64,000 bases of DNA from Paracoccus aerius (GTDB lineage: Bacteria > Pseudomonadota > Alphaproteobacteria > Rhodobacterales > Rhodobacteraceae): assembly GCF_014656455.1 (NCBI RefSeq), contig NZ_BNCL01000002.1, forward strand, positions 124,001-188,000. Reading direction: 5' to 3'. Under the pieces are notes generated by a model. It saw nothing but the letters and a program-made list of their open reading frames with translations, was not told where the DNA came from and searched no databases. The position numbers and the translations under genes are program-made. Shown here piece by piece: positions 18,846 through 27,226 of the stretch; within the stretch, counting starts at the first letter, position 1; the number at the start of each line of letters is the position of its first letter.

Positions 18846-19840
18846 CAGCGAACCTCTCGACGCGCGTTGACGATGTTCCAGATCATGATGGGGGTGACCA
18901 GCAGCATCAGGATGATGGCGATGGCCGATCCGCGGCCATAGTCGGGCGTGCCGCGGAACATCCAGTCATACATCAGGTTCGCCAGCACCTGCGTCCCCCA
19001 CTGCCCGTTGGTCATCACGAAGACGATGTCGAAGACCTTCAGGACCACGATGGTGATGGTGGTCCAGACCACCGCGATGGTGCCCATGATCTGCGGCACC
19101 TTGATCTTGAAGAACACCTGCCAGGGGGATGCGCCGTCCAGGATCGCGGCCTCGATGGTTTCCTCGGGGATGCCGCGCAGGGCGGCGGACAGGATGACCA
19201 TGGCAAACCCTGTCTGGATCCAGACCAGCACGATCATCAGGAAGAAGTTGTTCCAGGGAATCAGCGTCAGCCACAGTTGCGGATCGCCGCCAAGCGCCTG
19301 CACGATGGCGTTCAGAAGCCCGATCTGTTCTTCGCCGGGCGCGCGGTATTCATAAATGAACTTCCAGATTACGCCAGCGCCCACAAAGCTGATCGCCATG
19401 GGCATGAAGATCAGCGACTTGCCGATATTGCCCCATTTCAGCCGGTCGGTCAGCTGCGCCGCGATCAGCCCGAACAGCGTGGACAGGGCCGGTACCACCA
19501 GCAGCCACAGCATGTTGTTGCGCATGGATTCGCGGAACTTGCCGTCGCCCATGTGCCAGGCATAGTTCGACAGGCCCACGAATTCGCTGCCCCTTGCGTT
19601 ATGCATGGACCGCCACAGGCTGTCGAAGATCGGATAGACCAGGTAAACGCCCAAAAACAGGATCGCCGGCCCCAGGAACAGCCAGGGCCGGATCTGGTTG
19701 GCCTTGCGGATATTGTCGCCCGCGTTGGGGCCGCGCGGCGGATAGACGCGGTCCAGGATCATGTTCGATCCCCAGAACCACGCCACGCAGCCGAAGACGC
19801 CGACGACGATCGTGCCGATGGCCAGCCAGAACAGTTCCAT
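18845..19840 (-). CDS. aglF: Alpha-glucoside ABC transporter permease AglF
   Basis: A 331-residue permease with six to eight hydrophobic segments. Its EAA loop is IPEETIEAAILDGASPWQ. It pairs with AglG to form the import channel. ATG 19840 has AGGGG 5 bases upstream; a GTG at 19846 in the same frame would add two residues. It lies 53 bases after aglE. Confidence 0.9.
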   Translation of the reverse strand: MELFWLAIGTIVVGVFGCVAWFWGSNMILDRVYPPRGPNAGDNIRKANQIRPWLFLGPAILFLGVYLVYPIFDSLWRSMHNARGSEFVGLSNYAWHMGDGKFRESMRNNMLWLLVVPALSTLFGLIAAQLTDRLKWGNIGKSLIFMPMAISFVGAGVIWKFIYEYRAPGEEQIGLLNAIVQALGGDPQLWLTLIPWNNFFLMIVLVWIQTGFAMVILSAALRGIPEETIEAAILDGASPWQVFFKIKVPQIMGTIAVVWTTITIVVLKVFDIVFVMTNGQWGTQVLANLMYDWMFRGTPDYGRGSAIAIILMLLVTPIMIWNIVNARREVR

Positions 19841-19893
19841 CCTCACCCCTCACCCATGATGGAAGGCGGCGGAAGATCCGCCGCGCCCGGCCG

Positions 19894-21249
19894 TCAGTTC
19901 AGCGCAGCCCAGGTTTCCTGGACGCGATCGGCGACATCCTGTGCCGAGGCGCCGCCCACGAAATCCACCATGGCCGTCCAGAAGGCGCCCGCGCCGATGG
20001 CGCCCGGCATCAGGTCGGACCCGTCAAAGCGGAAGGTCGTGGCATCCAGCAGGATCTGGCCCATCTTGCGGCGGGTGTCGTCGGCATAGGCCTCCATGTT
20101 CACGCCGGTATGGGGCGTGGTAAATCCCGACTGCGCCATCCACAATTCATGCGCGGCGGGCGTCTTCAGGAACTCGATAAAGGCCGTGGCGACCGGATTT
20201 TCCGAAAAGACCGCGAACAGCGTGCCCCCGCCCAGGACCGGCTGGCCCAGGCTGCCATCGGCCGGCGCCGGGAAATAGAAGAAGTCGAAATCCTCGCCCA
20301 CCATCATGTCTTCGGGGAAGAAGGACGGGATGAAGCTGGCCTGCCGGTGCATGTAGCAGGCGGGCGGGCTTTCAAAGAGACCGTTCGGGCTTTCGCGGAA
20401 ATCGGTCGAGGAGACCGAGGCCGGCCCGCCCGCCACGTAGTCCTCGTTCTTGGCGAACCAGCCGAACTCCTCGATGGCGGCCACCACCTTGGGGTCGTTG
20501 AAGGGCAGCGCGTTGGTGGTCCAGGCGTCGTAATCCTCGGGGCTGTTCAGGCGCAGCATCAGGTCCTCGACCCAGTCGGTCGCGGGCCAGCCGGTCGCGC
20601 CGCCCGACCCCAGGCCGATGCACCAGGGGGTTTCCCCGTCGGCAGCGATCTGTTCGGTCAGTGCCTTCAGATCCTCGTAGGTTTCGGGGATCTCGTAGCC
20701 CGCATCCTCGAAGTTTTCGGGGACATACCAGACCAGCGACTTCACGTCGGCCTTGTAGGGGAAGGCGAAGAACTTGTCGGCCCCGTCTGCGCCTGCATAG
20801 GTGCCAAGCTCGGCCCAGCTGTCGCCTGCCGCGTAATTGTCGCGCACCCATTGCGCGGTTTCCTCGCCCAAGTCGCGCAGATGGCCCTTGGCGGCCAGTT
20901 CCGCCGCCAGGCCCGGCTGCGGCAGGACGGCGATATCGGGGGGCGACCCGGCCTCGCTGTCGATGACGATCTGCTGTTCGAAACTGTCCGACCCGGAATA
21001 ATTGACGGTCGCGCCCGTCGCGTCCTCGAAATAGGCGATGATCGAGGCGAAAAGCTCCTGGTCCGCGCCCAGCCAGGGGCCCAGGATGGTGACGCTCTGG
21101 CCGTCGATATCGGCATGGGCCGCCCCGAAATCCTCGAGGCTTTGCCAGTTGATGCGGTCGTCGCTGCCTTTTTCGATCACAAGCTGGGCCTGCGCAGATC
21201 CCGCCAGCAACGCGGCCAAGGCCACGGTCGTGTGGAAAATTGCCTTCAC
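19894..21249 (-). CDS. aglE: Alpha-glucoside ABC transporter substrate-binding protein AglE
   Basis: A 451-residue periplasmic sugar-binding protein. A clear signal peptide (MKAIFHTTVALAALLAGSAQA) is cut before Q22, followed by a family 1 solute-binding fold (SDSFEQQIVIDSEAGSPPDIAVLPQPG, IPETYEDLKAL). The predicted start is GTG 21249 with GGGGGAG upstream, chosen because it places the signal peptide at the N-terminus; a longer frame does not. It is the first gene of the operon. No AglR-type regulator gene is adjacent, though an inverted repeat lies in the leader. Confidence 0.92.
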   Translation of the reverse strand: MKAIFHTTVALAALLAGSAQAQLVIEKGSDDRINWQSLEDFGAAHADIDGQSVTILGPWLGADQELFASIIAYFEDATGATVNYSGSDSFEQQIVIDSEAGSPPDIAVLPQPGLAAELAAKGHLRDLGEETAQWVRDNYAAGDSWAELGTYAGADGADKFFAFPYKADVKSLVWYVPENFEDAGYEIPETYEDLKALTEQIAADGETPWCIGLGSGGATGWPATDWVEDLMLRLNSPEDYDAWTTNALPFNDPKVVAAIEEFGWFAKNEDYVAGGPASVSSTDFRESPNGLFESPPACYMHRQASFIPSFFPEDMMVGEDFDFFYFPAPADGSLGQPVLGGGTLFAVFSENPVATAFIEFLKTPAAHELWMAQSGFTTPHTGVNMEAYADDTRRKMGQILLDATTFRFDGSDLMPGAIGAGAFWTAMVDFVGGASAQDVADRVQETWAALN

Positions 21250-21272
21250 CTTCTCCCCCCTTCCATCTGCCC

Positions 21273-21298
21273 GCAACCTTTGTGCGAGCCTTGGTTGC
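21273..21298 (-). promoter_or_regulatory. Inverted repeat in the agl operon leader
   Basis: GCAACC (21273-21278) and GGTTGC (21293-21298) are complementary arms 14 bases apart, 24 bases upstream of the aglE start. Sugar operons of this type are commonly repressed by LacI-family AglR proteins. The arms are short, so this is only a candidate. Confidence 0.3.
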
Positions 21299-21333
21299 AA
21301 TGGTCGCCTGACTAGGCGCGATCTGTCAAACCC

Positions 21334-22386
21334 TTACTCCCATTCCAGTTCCTTGAAGGCTGCAGTGGCATTGCGCGCCGCCGAGTCCGGAAAGGAAGCC
21401 CAATTGCCCGCAAAGGGTTGCAGGGCCTCGACAATGGCCGGCACCGCCTGGGACATCGGCAGGCCATCGCGGATCGCCTTTCGGGTCTCCTCGGCCAGCG
21501 TCGTCAGAAAATCCCGCTGGGCCGCAACAGCCTCGGACCAGCTTGCGGCGACGGGGCCGTGGCCGGGAACCACGGGACCCCCGGCCTGCGGCACCGCCAT
21601 CCAGTCCAGCCAGCCGGGCAGCGACCCGTCCACGATCGGCGTCAGGCCGCGAAACACCAGATCGCCCGCGAAGAAGGTGCCGGTTGCCTGGTCCAGCACC
21701 GTCAGGTCGTTGTCGCTATGGGCGGTGGCCACGGCCTTCAGCGTCAGGATCCGCCCACCCAGGTCAATGTCCAGGCTGTCCGCGACCGCGACATCCGGCA
21801 GGACGATCCGCGTCCCCGCCATTGCAGCGGCGCCGTAAAGCTGCGTCAGGTTTTCCAGATAGGCCGGTCCCCGCGCCTGCAAGGCGTCGGCCAAGCCTTC
21901 ATGCCCGACGATCGTCGCGCCCGCTTCGCGGAAGACCTCGGCCCCGAAGGCGTGGTCGGGATGCATATGCGTGACGATCAGGTGGCTGATCGGCTTGTCG
22001 CTGACCCGGCGGATTGCCGCAAACAGCGCCTCGCCCTGCCGGCGCGAGGCGCCTGCGTCGATCACCGCGATGCTGTCCTGCCCGACCACGAAGCCCAGAT
22101 TGGCGATCCAGCCGTCGGGGCTGTCCTCGAACTGGGCGATCTGGCCGATATGGACATGAACGCCGTCCGCGACAGACTGGACCGGCAGAATGAGAAGGTC
22201 GTCCAGCGTCGAGCAGGCCAGGCCGTCCAAGGTCCAGGGGGACTGGTCGCCAAGCCAGTCGCGGGCGATTCGCGGGGCGGCGGCCTTGCAGTCGGCTTGG
22301 GTTGCAAAAGCATGGCCGACCGGCGTCACCGTCCCGCAGGACCGGGAATCCGCCGCAAGACAGATGGTCAAAATGGCATAAAGCAT
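21334..22386 (-). CDS. Quinoprotein relay system zinc metallohydrolase (type 2)
   Basis: A 350-residue metallo-beta-lactamase-fold protein. The metal motif is THMHPDHAFG, followed by later His/Asp ligands (TAHSDND, VPGHGP). The N-terminal Cys-containing segment (CLAADSRSCGTVTPVG) and overall layout match the 'quinoprotein relay system zinc metallohydrolase 2' family, related to SoxH. Its reaction is unknown; it is found only near PQQ dehydrogenase genes. ATG 22386 has GGGAAG upstream; longer starts exist but lack support. It diverges from pqqA across a 138-base control region. The SoxYZ-like partner is encoded after pqqE. Confidence 0.85.
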   Translation of the reverse strand: MLYAILTICLAADSRSCGTVTPVGHAFATQADCKAAAPRIARDWLGDQSPWTLDGLACSTLDDLLILPVQSVADGVHVHIGQIAQFEDSPDGWIANLGFVVGQDSIAVIDAGASRRQGEALFAAIRRVSDKPISHLIVTHMHPDHAFGAEVFREAGATIVGHEGLADALQARGPAYLENLTQLYGAAAMAGTRIVLPDVAVADSLDIDLGGRILTLKAVATAHSDNDLTVLDQATGTFFAGDLVFRGLTPIVDGSLPGWLDWMAVPQAGGPVVPGHGPVAASWSEAVAAQRDFLTTLAEETRKAIRDGLPMSQAVPAIVEALQPFAGNWASFPDSAARNATAAFKELEWE

Positions 22387-22437
22387 TGCCGAAACTTCCC
22401 AAAGCATCCGCCAGACGGCCAACTTTTCGTGACCTTG

Positions 22438-22479
22438 CGACCTTAGTCGTGTTGAAAGGCGTTGTCTCTCCTCTAACAT
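22438..22479 (+). promoter_or_regulatory. pqqA promoter with upstream dyad CGACCTTAGTCG
   Basis: A sigma-70-like promoter: -35 TTGAAA (22452-22457), 16-base spacer, -10 TAACAT (22474-22479). The dyad CGACCTTAGTCG (22438-22449) abuts the -35 box and differs by one base from the site ahead of the response-regulator gene at 27124. The placement is that of an activator site. The region also serves the divergent metallohydrolase gene. Confidence 0.45.
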
Positions 22480-22524
22480 GACAAACAGTCGCCGTGATGG
22501 CGGCCGTGGATTTGGAGGAAATGC

Positions 22525-22617
22525 ATGGCTTGGACGAAACCGACCCTGAAAGAAATCGCCTGCGGCATGGAAATCAACATGTACGCCCCGGCCGAGGACG
22601 AACCGGTCCTGTTCTGA
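22525..22617 (+). CDS. pqqA: PQQ precursor peptide PqqA
   Basis: A 30-residue peptide, MAWTKPTLKE then IACGMEINMY and APAEDEPVLF. Glu16 and Tyr20 in the EINMY motif are the residues that PqqE crosslinks to start pyrroloquinoline quinone synthesis. GGAGG (22514-22518) lies 6 bases before ATG 22525. A hairpin terminator follows before pqqB, consistent with pqqA transcript being made in excess over pqqBCDE. Confidence 0.97.
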   Translation: MAWTKPTLKEIACGMEINMYAPAEDEPVLF

Positions 22618-22643
22618 GGCGCCACGCCTCGGGCATCATGAAC

Positions 22644-22676
22644 GGCCCCGTCCGACACGATCGGGCGGGGCCTTTT
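22644..22676 (+). terminator. Attenuator-like terminator between pqqA and pqqB
   Basis: Arms GGCCCCGTCCGA (22644-22655) and TCGGGCGGGGCC (22661-22672) form a 12-bp stem with one G-T pair, followed directly by TTTT. This is an intrinsic terminator shape, 27 bases after pqqA and 13 before pqqB. Partial read-through would give high PqqA peptide and lower enzyme levels. Confidence 0.8.
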
Positions 22677-22689
22677 CGTCAGGGACATC

Positions 22690-23571
22690 ATGAAGATCAT
22701 TCTGCTGGGTGCCGCAGCCGGCGGGGGCCTGCCGCAATGGAACTGCGGCTGCGACAACTGCCATGCCGCACGGGCCGGGCGCATCCCGGCGATGACGCAA
22801 AGCTCGATCGCGGTCAGCGCGGATGGGCAGGATTGGGCCGTGCTGAATGCCTCGCCCGATATCCGGGTGCAACTGGCGGCCACGCCCGCGCTGCATCCGA
22901 CCGGGTTGCGCGACATGCCGCTGCGATCGGTGCTGTTGACGAATGGCGATATCGACCATGTGGCGGGCCTGCTGACGCTGCGGGAAAGCCAGCCCTTCAC
23001 CCTGTTCGCGACACCCGCGATCCACGAGGTGCTGGCCCAGAACCCGATGCTGACGGCCCTGCGCGCCGATCTGGTGGCGCGGCAGCCGGTGGCCTTGGAC
23101 CAAGGGGTCGAGATCGCGCCGGGCCTGATGGCGACCCTGTTCGCAGTGCCCGGCAAGGTGCCGCTGTATCAGGAAGGCGATATGGTCGAGACCGAATTGG
23201 TCGGCGAGACGACGGTGGGGGTCGAGCTGTCCGCGAACGGGCGGCGCGCGCTGTATATCCCCGGCTGCGCCAAGCTGCCGGACTGGCTGTCGGGCCGCAT
23301 TGCCGGTGCCGATCTGCTGATGTTCGACGGAACGCTGTGGGAGGATGACGAGATGATCCGCATGGGCCTGGGCCAGAAGACCGGCCGCCGCATGGGCCAC
23401 ATGCCCGTGGTGGAAACCATGGCCGCGATGCGCGACCTGCCGGTCGGCCAGAGGGTCTTCGTCCACATGAACAATTCCAACCCGCTGGTCGATCCGGCCA
23501 GCACCCAGACGCGCGAGGCGGAAGCCAGCGGCTGGCAGGTCGGCCGCGACGGAATGGAGATCACGCTGTGA
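22690..23571 (+). CDS. pqqB: PQQ biosynthesis protein PqqB
   Basis: A 293-residue metallo-beta-lactamase-fold protein needed for PQQ synthesis; it hydroxylates the tyrosine of the crosslinked Glu-Tyr intermediate. The N-terminal LLGAAAGGGLPQWNCGCDNC, TNGDIDHVAGLLTLRE and the C-terminal FVHMNNSNPL are family hallmarks. The stop overlaps the pqqC start (GTGA, 23568-23571). Confidence 0.96.
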   Translation: MKIILLGAAAGGGLPQWNCGCDNCHAARAGRIPAMTQSSIAVSADGQDWAVLNASPDIRVQLAATPALHPTGLRDMPLRSVLLTNGDIDHVAGLLTLRESQPFTLFATPAIHEVLAQNPMLTALRADLVARQPVALDQGVEIAPGLMATLFAVPGKVPLYQEGDMVETELVGETTVGVELSANGRRALYIPGCAKLPDWLSGRIAGADLLMFDGTLWEDDEMIRMGLGQKTGRRMGHMPVVETMAAMRDLPVGQRVFVHMNNSNPLVDPASTQTREAEASGWQVGRDGMEITL

Positions 23572-24320
23572 AAGATGTGCAGGAACAGGCGCAATCGCGC
23601 GAGGATTTCGAGGCCCGGCTGCGCGCCATCGGCGCCCAACGCTATCACGACCGCCACCCGTTCCACGAACGCCTGCATGGCGGCCATTGCACCCCGGACG
23701 AGGTTCGCGCCTGGGTCATCAACCGCTGGATGTACCAGTCCCGCATCCCCATGAAGGACGCGGCCTTCATGAGCCGGGTCGAGGATCCCGACCTGCGCCG
23801 CGCCTGGCGCAAGCGGATCGAGGACCACGACGGGGGCGTGACCGAAGGCGGCGGCATCCGGCGCTGGCTGGCGCTTGCACAGGCGGTGGGGCTGGACCCG
23901 GATTACGTCGCCAGCGGCGTGGGCATCATGCCCGCCACACGGTTCGCGGTGGATGCCTATGTCCGCTTCGTGCGCGACATGCCTCTGCTGGACGCGGTGG
24001 CGGCCAGCCTGACGGAACTGTTCGCGCCCAAGATCCACGCCCAGCGGATCGAAGGCCTGCTGGCCCATTACGATTTCGCCGACGACAGCAGCTTGTCTTA
24101 TTTCAAGAAACGCCTGACCGAGGCGCCCGAGGATGTGAAGTTCGGCCTGGATTATGTGCTGACCAACGCCGACACCAAGGAAAAGCAGGACGCCGCGGCG
24201 GCGGCCCTGACCTTCAAGACAGACGTGCTGTGGGCGCAGCTCGACGCACTGTGGCACGGCTATGTCGAGGGCAACATCCCGCCGGGCGCCTGGCGGCCGG
24301 GCGAAGGAATGGCCCCATGA
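23568..24320 (+). CDS. pqqC: Pyrroloquinoline-quinone synthase PqqC
   Basis: A 250-residue all-helical oxidase for the last step of PQQ synthesis: ring closure and eight-electron oxidation of AHQQ. Recognisable segments are RYHDRHPFHERLHGG, VRAWVINRWMYQSRIPMKDAA and the C-terminal VLWAQLDALWHGY. GTG 23568 overlaps the pqqB stop, and the pqqC stop overlaps pqqD (ATGA). Confidence 0.96.
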   Translation: MKDVQEQAQSREDFEARLRAIGAQRYHDRHPFHERLHGGHCTPDEVRAWVINRWMYQSRIPMKDAAFMSRVEDPDLRRAWRKRIEDHDGGVTEGGGIRRWLALAQAVGLDPDYVASGVGIMPATRFAVDAYVRFVRDMPLLDAVAASLTELFAPKIHAQRIEGLLAHYDFADDSSLSYFKKRLTEAPEDVKFGLDYVLTNADTKEKQDAAAAALTFKTDVLWAQLDALWHGYVEGNIPPGAWRPGEGMAP

Positions 24321-24634
24321 ACGCCCAGCCAGCCGCCATTCGGCCAGCCGCCCTGATCCGTCCCCATGACATTCCCTATCTGCCGCGCGGGGTGCGGCTG
24401 CAGGATGACCGCGTGCGCGGCATCCGCGTGCTGCAAGCCCCCGAACGGGCGATGCAACTGGATGCCATCGGCGACGCGATCCTGGGCGAACTGGACGGCA
24501 GCCGCAGCATGGCGGCCATCGTCAGCACCCTTGCCGCGCGTTATAATGCGCCCGAAGACCAGATCGCGGGCGACGTGCGCGATTTCCTGACCGGGCTGAT
24601 CGAACGCCGCATGGTCTTTGTGAGGCAGCCATGA
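24317..24634 (+). CDS. pqqD: PQQ biosynthesis chaperone PqqD
   Basis: A 105-residue peptide chaperone that binds PqqA and presents it to PqqE. It has LPRGVRLQDDRVRG, LQAPERAMQLDAIGDAIL and a winged-helix-like C-terminus. It is a stand-alone protein here, not fused to PqqC or PqqE. ATG 24317 overlaps the pqqC stop and its stop overlaps the pqqE start. Confidence 0.94.
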   Translation: MNAQPAAIRPAALIRPHDIPYLPRGVRLQDDRVRGIRVLQAPERAMQLDAIGDAILGELDGSRSMAAIVSTLAARYNAPEDQIAGDVRDFLTGLIERRMVFVRQP

Positions 24635-25767
24635 AGGACCAGCAACACCAACCCCGCGACCTGGACGGCAACGCCGTCACCCCCGGCCTGCCCATGGCCA
24701 TGCTGGCCGAGGTGACGCATCGCTGTCCCTTGGCCTGCCCCTATTGCTCGAATCCCGTGGAACTGACCCGGGCCGCCCAGGAACTGACGGCCGACGACTG
24801 GGGCCGCGTCTTCCGACAGGCCGCCGATCTGGGCGTCTTGCAGGTCCATATCTCGGGCGGGGAACCCGGCGCTCGGCGCGATCTGGCGCAGATCGTGGCC
24901 CATGCGCGGGATGCGGGGCTGTATGTGAACCTGATCACATCGGGGATCGGCATCACCCGCGACCGGCTGGAGGAACTGGACCGCGCGGGCGTGGATCACG
25001 TCCAGCTTTCGTTGCAGGGCATCCGCCCCGACATGGCCGACCGGATCAGCGGCCATCCGGGATCCTGGGACAAGAAGATGCACTTCGCCGACTGGGTGAA
25101 GGACATCGGCTTTCCCCTGACCATCAACGCCGTGGTCCACCGCCAGAACCTGGAACGCCTGCCCGAGATGATCGAGCTGGCGGAAACGCTTGGCGCCCGC
25201 CGGATCGAGGTCGCGACCGTGCAGTTCCACGGCTGGGCTGACCTGAACCGCAAGGCCCTGATGCCCACGCGGGAACAGGCGGCATTCGCCCGGCAGGTGG
25301 TTAACGACGCGCGGGTCCGGCTGCGGGGCCGCATGGTCATCGACTATGTTCCCGCCGACCACCATGCGGTCTTCCCCAAGGCCTGCATGGGCGGTTGGGG
25401 CTCGACCGGGCTGAACGTCGGGCCAGACGGGACCGTGCTGCCCTGCCATGCCGCGCAGACCATCACCTGGATGCGCTTTGAAAACGTCCGCGACCGCGAC
25501 CTGGGCGACATCTGGCAGAACTCTGACAGCTTCAACGCCTTCCGCGGCACCGCCTGGATGCCGGAACCCTGCCAGTCCTGCGACCGCAAGACCGTGGATT
25601 TCGGCGGCTGCCGCTGCCAGGCCATGGCCCTTGCCGGGGATGCGCGGGCGACCGACCCGGTCTGCTCGCTGTCGCCGCTGCACCCGCAGGTGGTGGCGCG
25701 TGCCGAAGCCGATGCCGGCGCGGACACCGCCGACCTGATCTATCGCCGCATGAGGAAAGGAGACTAG
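24631..25767 (+). CDS. pqqE: PqqA peptide cyclase PqqE (radical SAM)
   Basis: A 378-residue radical SAM enzyme that forms the carbon-carbon bond between Glu and Tyr of PqqA. The cluster-binding CxxxCxxC is C32-C36-C39 (CPLACPYC). The C-terminal SPASM region carries CMGGWG, LPCHAAQT and CQSCDRKTVDFGGCRCQA for auxiliary iron-sulfur clusters. Start and stop place it in a tightly overlapping pqqBCDE unit. Confidence 0.96.
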   Translation: MKDQQHQPRDLDGNAVTPGLPMAMLAEVTHRCPLACPYCSNPVELTRAAQELTADDWGRVFRQAADLGVLQVHISGGEPGARRDLAQIVAHARDAGLYVNLITSGIGITRDRLEELDRAGVDHVQLSLQGIRPDMADRISGHPGSWDKKMHFADWVKDIGFPLTINAVVHRQNLERLPEMIELAETLGARRIEVATVQFHGWADLNRKALMPTREQAAFARQVVNDARVRLRGRMVIDYVPADHHAVFPKACMGGWGSTGLNVGPDGTVLPCHAAQTITWMRFENVRDRDLGDIWQNSDSFNAFRGTAWMPEPCQSCDRKTVDFGGCRCQAMALAGDARATDPVCSLSPLHPQVVARAEADAGADTADLIYRRMRKGD

Positions 25768-25769
25768 CC

Positions 25770-26546
25770 ATGAAGGAATACATCCTTGCCGCGCTGCTTC
25801 TGGCCACGCCCGTGGCGGCGCAGGACAACCCCCTGCAGAATTCCCCCACATGGGAGGATCTGCGCGCCTCGGTCCTGGGGATCGAGGCCGAGGTGCCGCT
25901 GGACGAGGCCGTCCTGGATCTGGACGCCCCCATCCGCGCGCATGAGGCAGCGATCGTGCCCATCCGCCTGACCCAGCCCGCCGATGCGCCACCCGTGCAG
26001 GCGGTGACGATGGTCATCGACGAAAACCCCGCCCCCGTGGCCGCCGAATACAGCTTTGGTCCCGCGATGATGCCGCTGGACTTCGAGTTCCGCGTCCGCG
26101 TGGACAGCTATTCCGACGTCCGCGCCATCGCCGATACGGGCAACGGCAACCGCGTCATGGCGGGCCGCTTCGTCAAGGCCTCGGGCGGCTGCTCGGCCCC
26201 CGCGGGCAAGGACATGGCCGAGGTCGAATCAACGATGGGCCAGATGCGGTGGAAAAGCGACAGCCAGGACGGCCGCACGGTCGGCACGCTGATGATCCGG
26301 CACCCGAACTTCTCGGGGCTGCAGCGCGACCAGGTGACGCTTCTGAACATCCCCGCCCATTTCATCGACCGGCTCGAGGTTCGGCAGGGGGACGAACTGC
26401 TGTTCACCATGCAGGCCGGGATCTCGGTCAGCGAGGATCCCGTGTTCCGCTTTGCCTACGCGCCCAACGGCCAGCCGATCCATGTCCGGGCCGAGGATAC
26501 CGAGGGGAACCGCTGGGACCAGACCTTCGAAGCCGTCAACGGATAG
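25770..26546 (+). CDS. Quinoprotein dehydrogenase-associated SoxYZ-like carrier protein
   Basis: A 258-residue exported protein. A signal peptide ends at VAAQ (about residue 18), followed by a SoxY-like N-terminal half and a SoxZ-like C-terminal half (PAHFIDRLEVRQGDELLFTMQAGISVSEDP). A single Cys lies near the SoxY-like domain end (SGGCSAP). The family is known from its association with PQQ dehydrogenases; the cargo is unknown. It is translationally close to pqqE (2-base gap). Its presumed partner is the zinc metallohydrolase at 21334-22386. Confidence 0.88.
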   Translation: MKEYILAALLLATPVAAQDNPLQNSPTWEDLRASVLGIEAEVPLDEAVLDLDAPIRAHEAAIVPIRLTQPADAPPVQAVTMVIDENPAPVAAEYSFGPAMMPLDFEFRVRVDSYSDVRAIADTGNGNRVMAGRFVKASGGCSAPAGKDMAEVESTMGQMRWKSDSQDGRTVGTLMIRHPNFSGLQRDQVTLLNIPAHFIDRLEVRQGDELLFTMQAGISVSEDPVFRFAYAPNGQPIHVRAEDTEGNRWDQTFEAVNG

Positions 26547-26556
26547 GGAAACGATC

Positions 26557-27117
26557 ATGTCCAAACGCGCCACCATTGCCGTCGATATCCAGAACGACTA
26601 TTTCCCCGGCGGCAGGTTTCCGCTGGAAGGAATGGAACAGGCCGCCGCCAATGCGCGTGCCGTTCTGGATGCCGCCCGCGAACGCGGCGACCTGATCGTC
26701 CATGTGCGCCATGAATTCGCTGATGCCTCGGCCCCCTTCTTCCATCCCGGCAGCCCTGGCGCCGACATCAACCCCGCTGCCGCACCCCAAGGCGACGAGG
26801 TCGTGCTGACCAAGAACAACGTCAACGCCTTCAAGGACACCGACCTGCAGCGGATTCTGGACGACAACGGCATCACCGACGTGGTGATCGTCGGCGCCAT
26901 GAGCCACATGTGCATCGACGCCGCCACCCGCGCCGCATCCGACCTGGGCTACAGGACCACGGTCATCGCCGACGCCTGCGCGACCCGCGACCTTGAATTC
27001 CAGGGCACCACCGTCCCCGCGGCCCAGGTCCATGCCGCGATGATGAGCGGGCTGGCCTTCGGCTATGCCACCGTGACCGACGCACGGGACTGGATCGGCA
27101 ACCCCCCGGCAGCCTGA
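26557..27117 (+). CDS. Isochorismatase-like cysteine hydrolase
   Basis: A 186-residue cysteine hydrolase of the isochorismatase/nicotinamidase fold. The triad is visible: Asp in VDIQNDYF (near residue 10), Lys in LTKNNVNAF, and Cys in GAMSHMCIDAAT. The substrate is unknown; family members hydrolyse amides or enol ethers. ATG 26557 follows the SoxYZ-like gene by 10 bases, so it likely belongs to the pqq transcript. Confidence 0.88.
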   Translation: MSKRATIAVDIQNDYFPGGRFPLEGMEQAAANARAVLDAARERGDLIVHVRHEFADASAPFFHPGSPGADINPAAAPQGDEVVLTKNNVNAFKDTDLQRILDDNGITDVVIVGAMSHMCIDAATRAASDLGYRTTVIADACATRDLEFQGTTVPAAQVHAAMMSGLAFGYATVTDARDWIGNPPAA

Positions 27118-27123
27118 CGCACC

Positions 27124-27174
27124 CGACCTTGGTCGCAGATGCGGGCTTGCTTTGCGGGGACAGAGGCCTAAACT
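27124..27174 (+). promoter_or_regulatory. Promoter of the response-regulator operon with dyad CGACCTTGGTCG
   Basis: -35 TTGCTT (27147-27152), 16-base spacer, -10 TAAACT (27169-27174). The perfect dyad CGACCTTGGTCG (27124-27135) lies 11 bases upstream of the -35 box. A 12-base stretch here, TTGGTCGCAGAT (27129-27140), reappears inverted at 30425-30436. Confidence 0.45.
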
Positions 27175-27226
27175 CGGATGGATTGCCGCGGAGGGGAGAT
27201 CGCGGCACCATCCGAGGAGGAGACCC

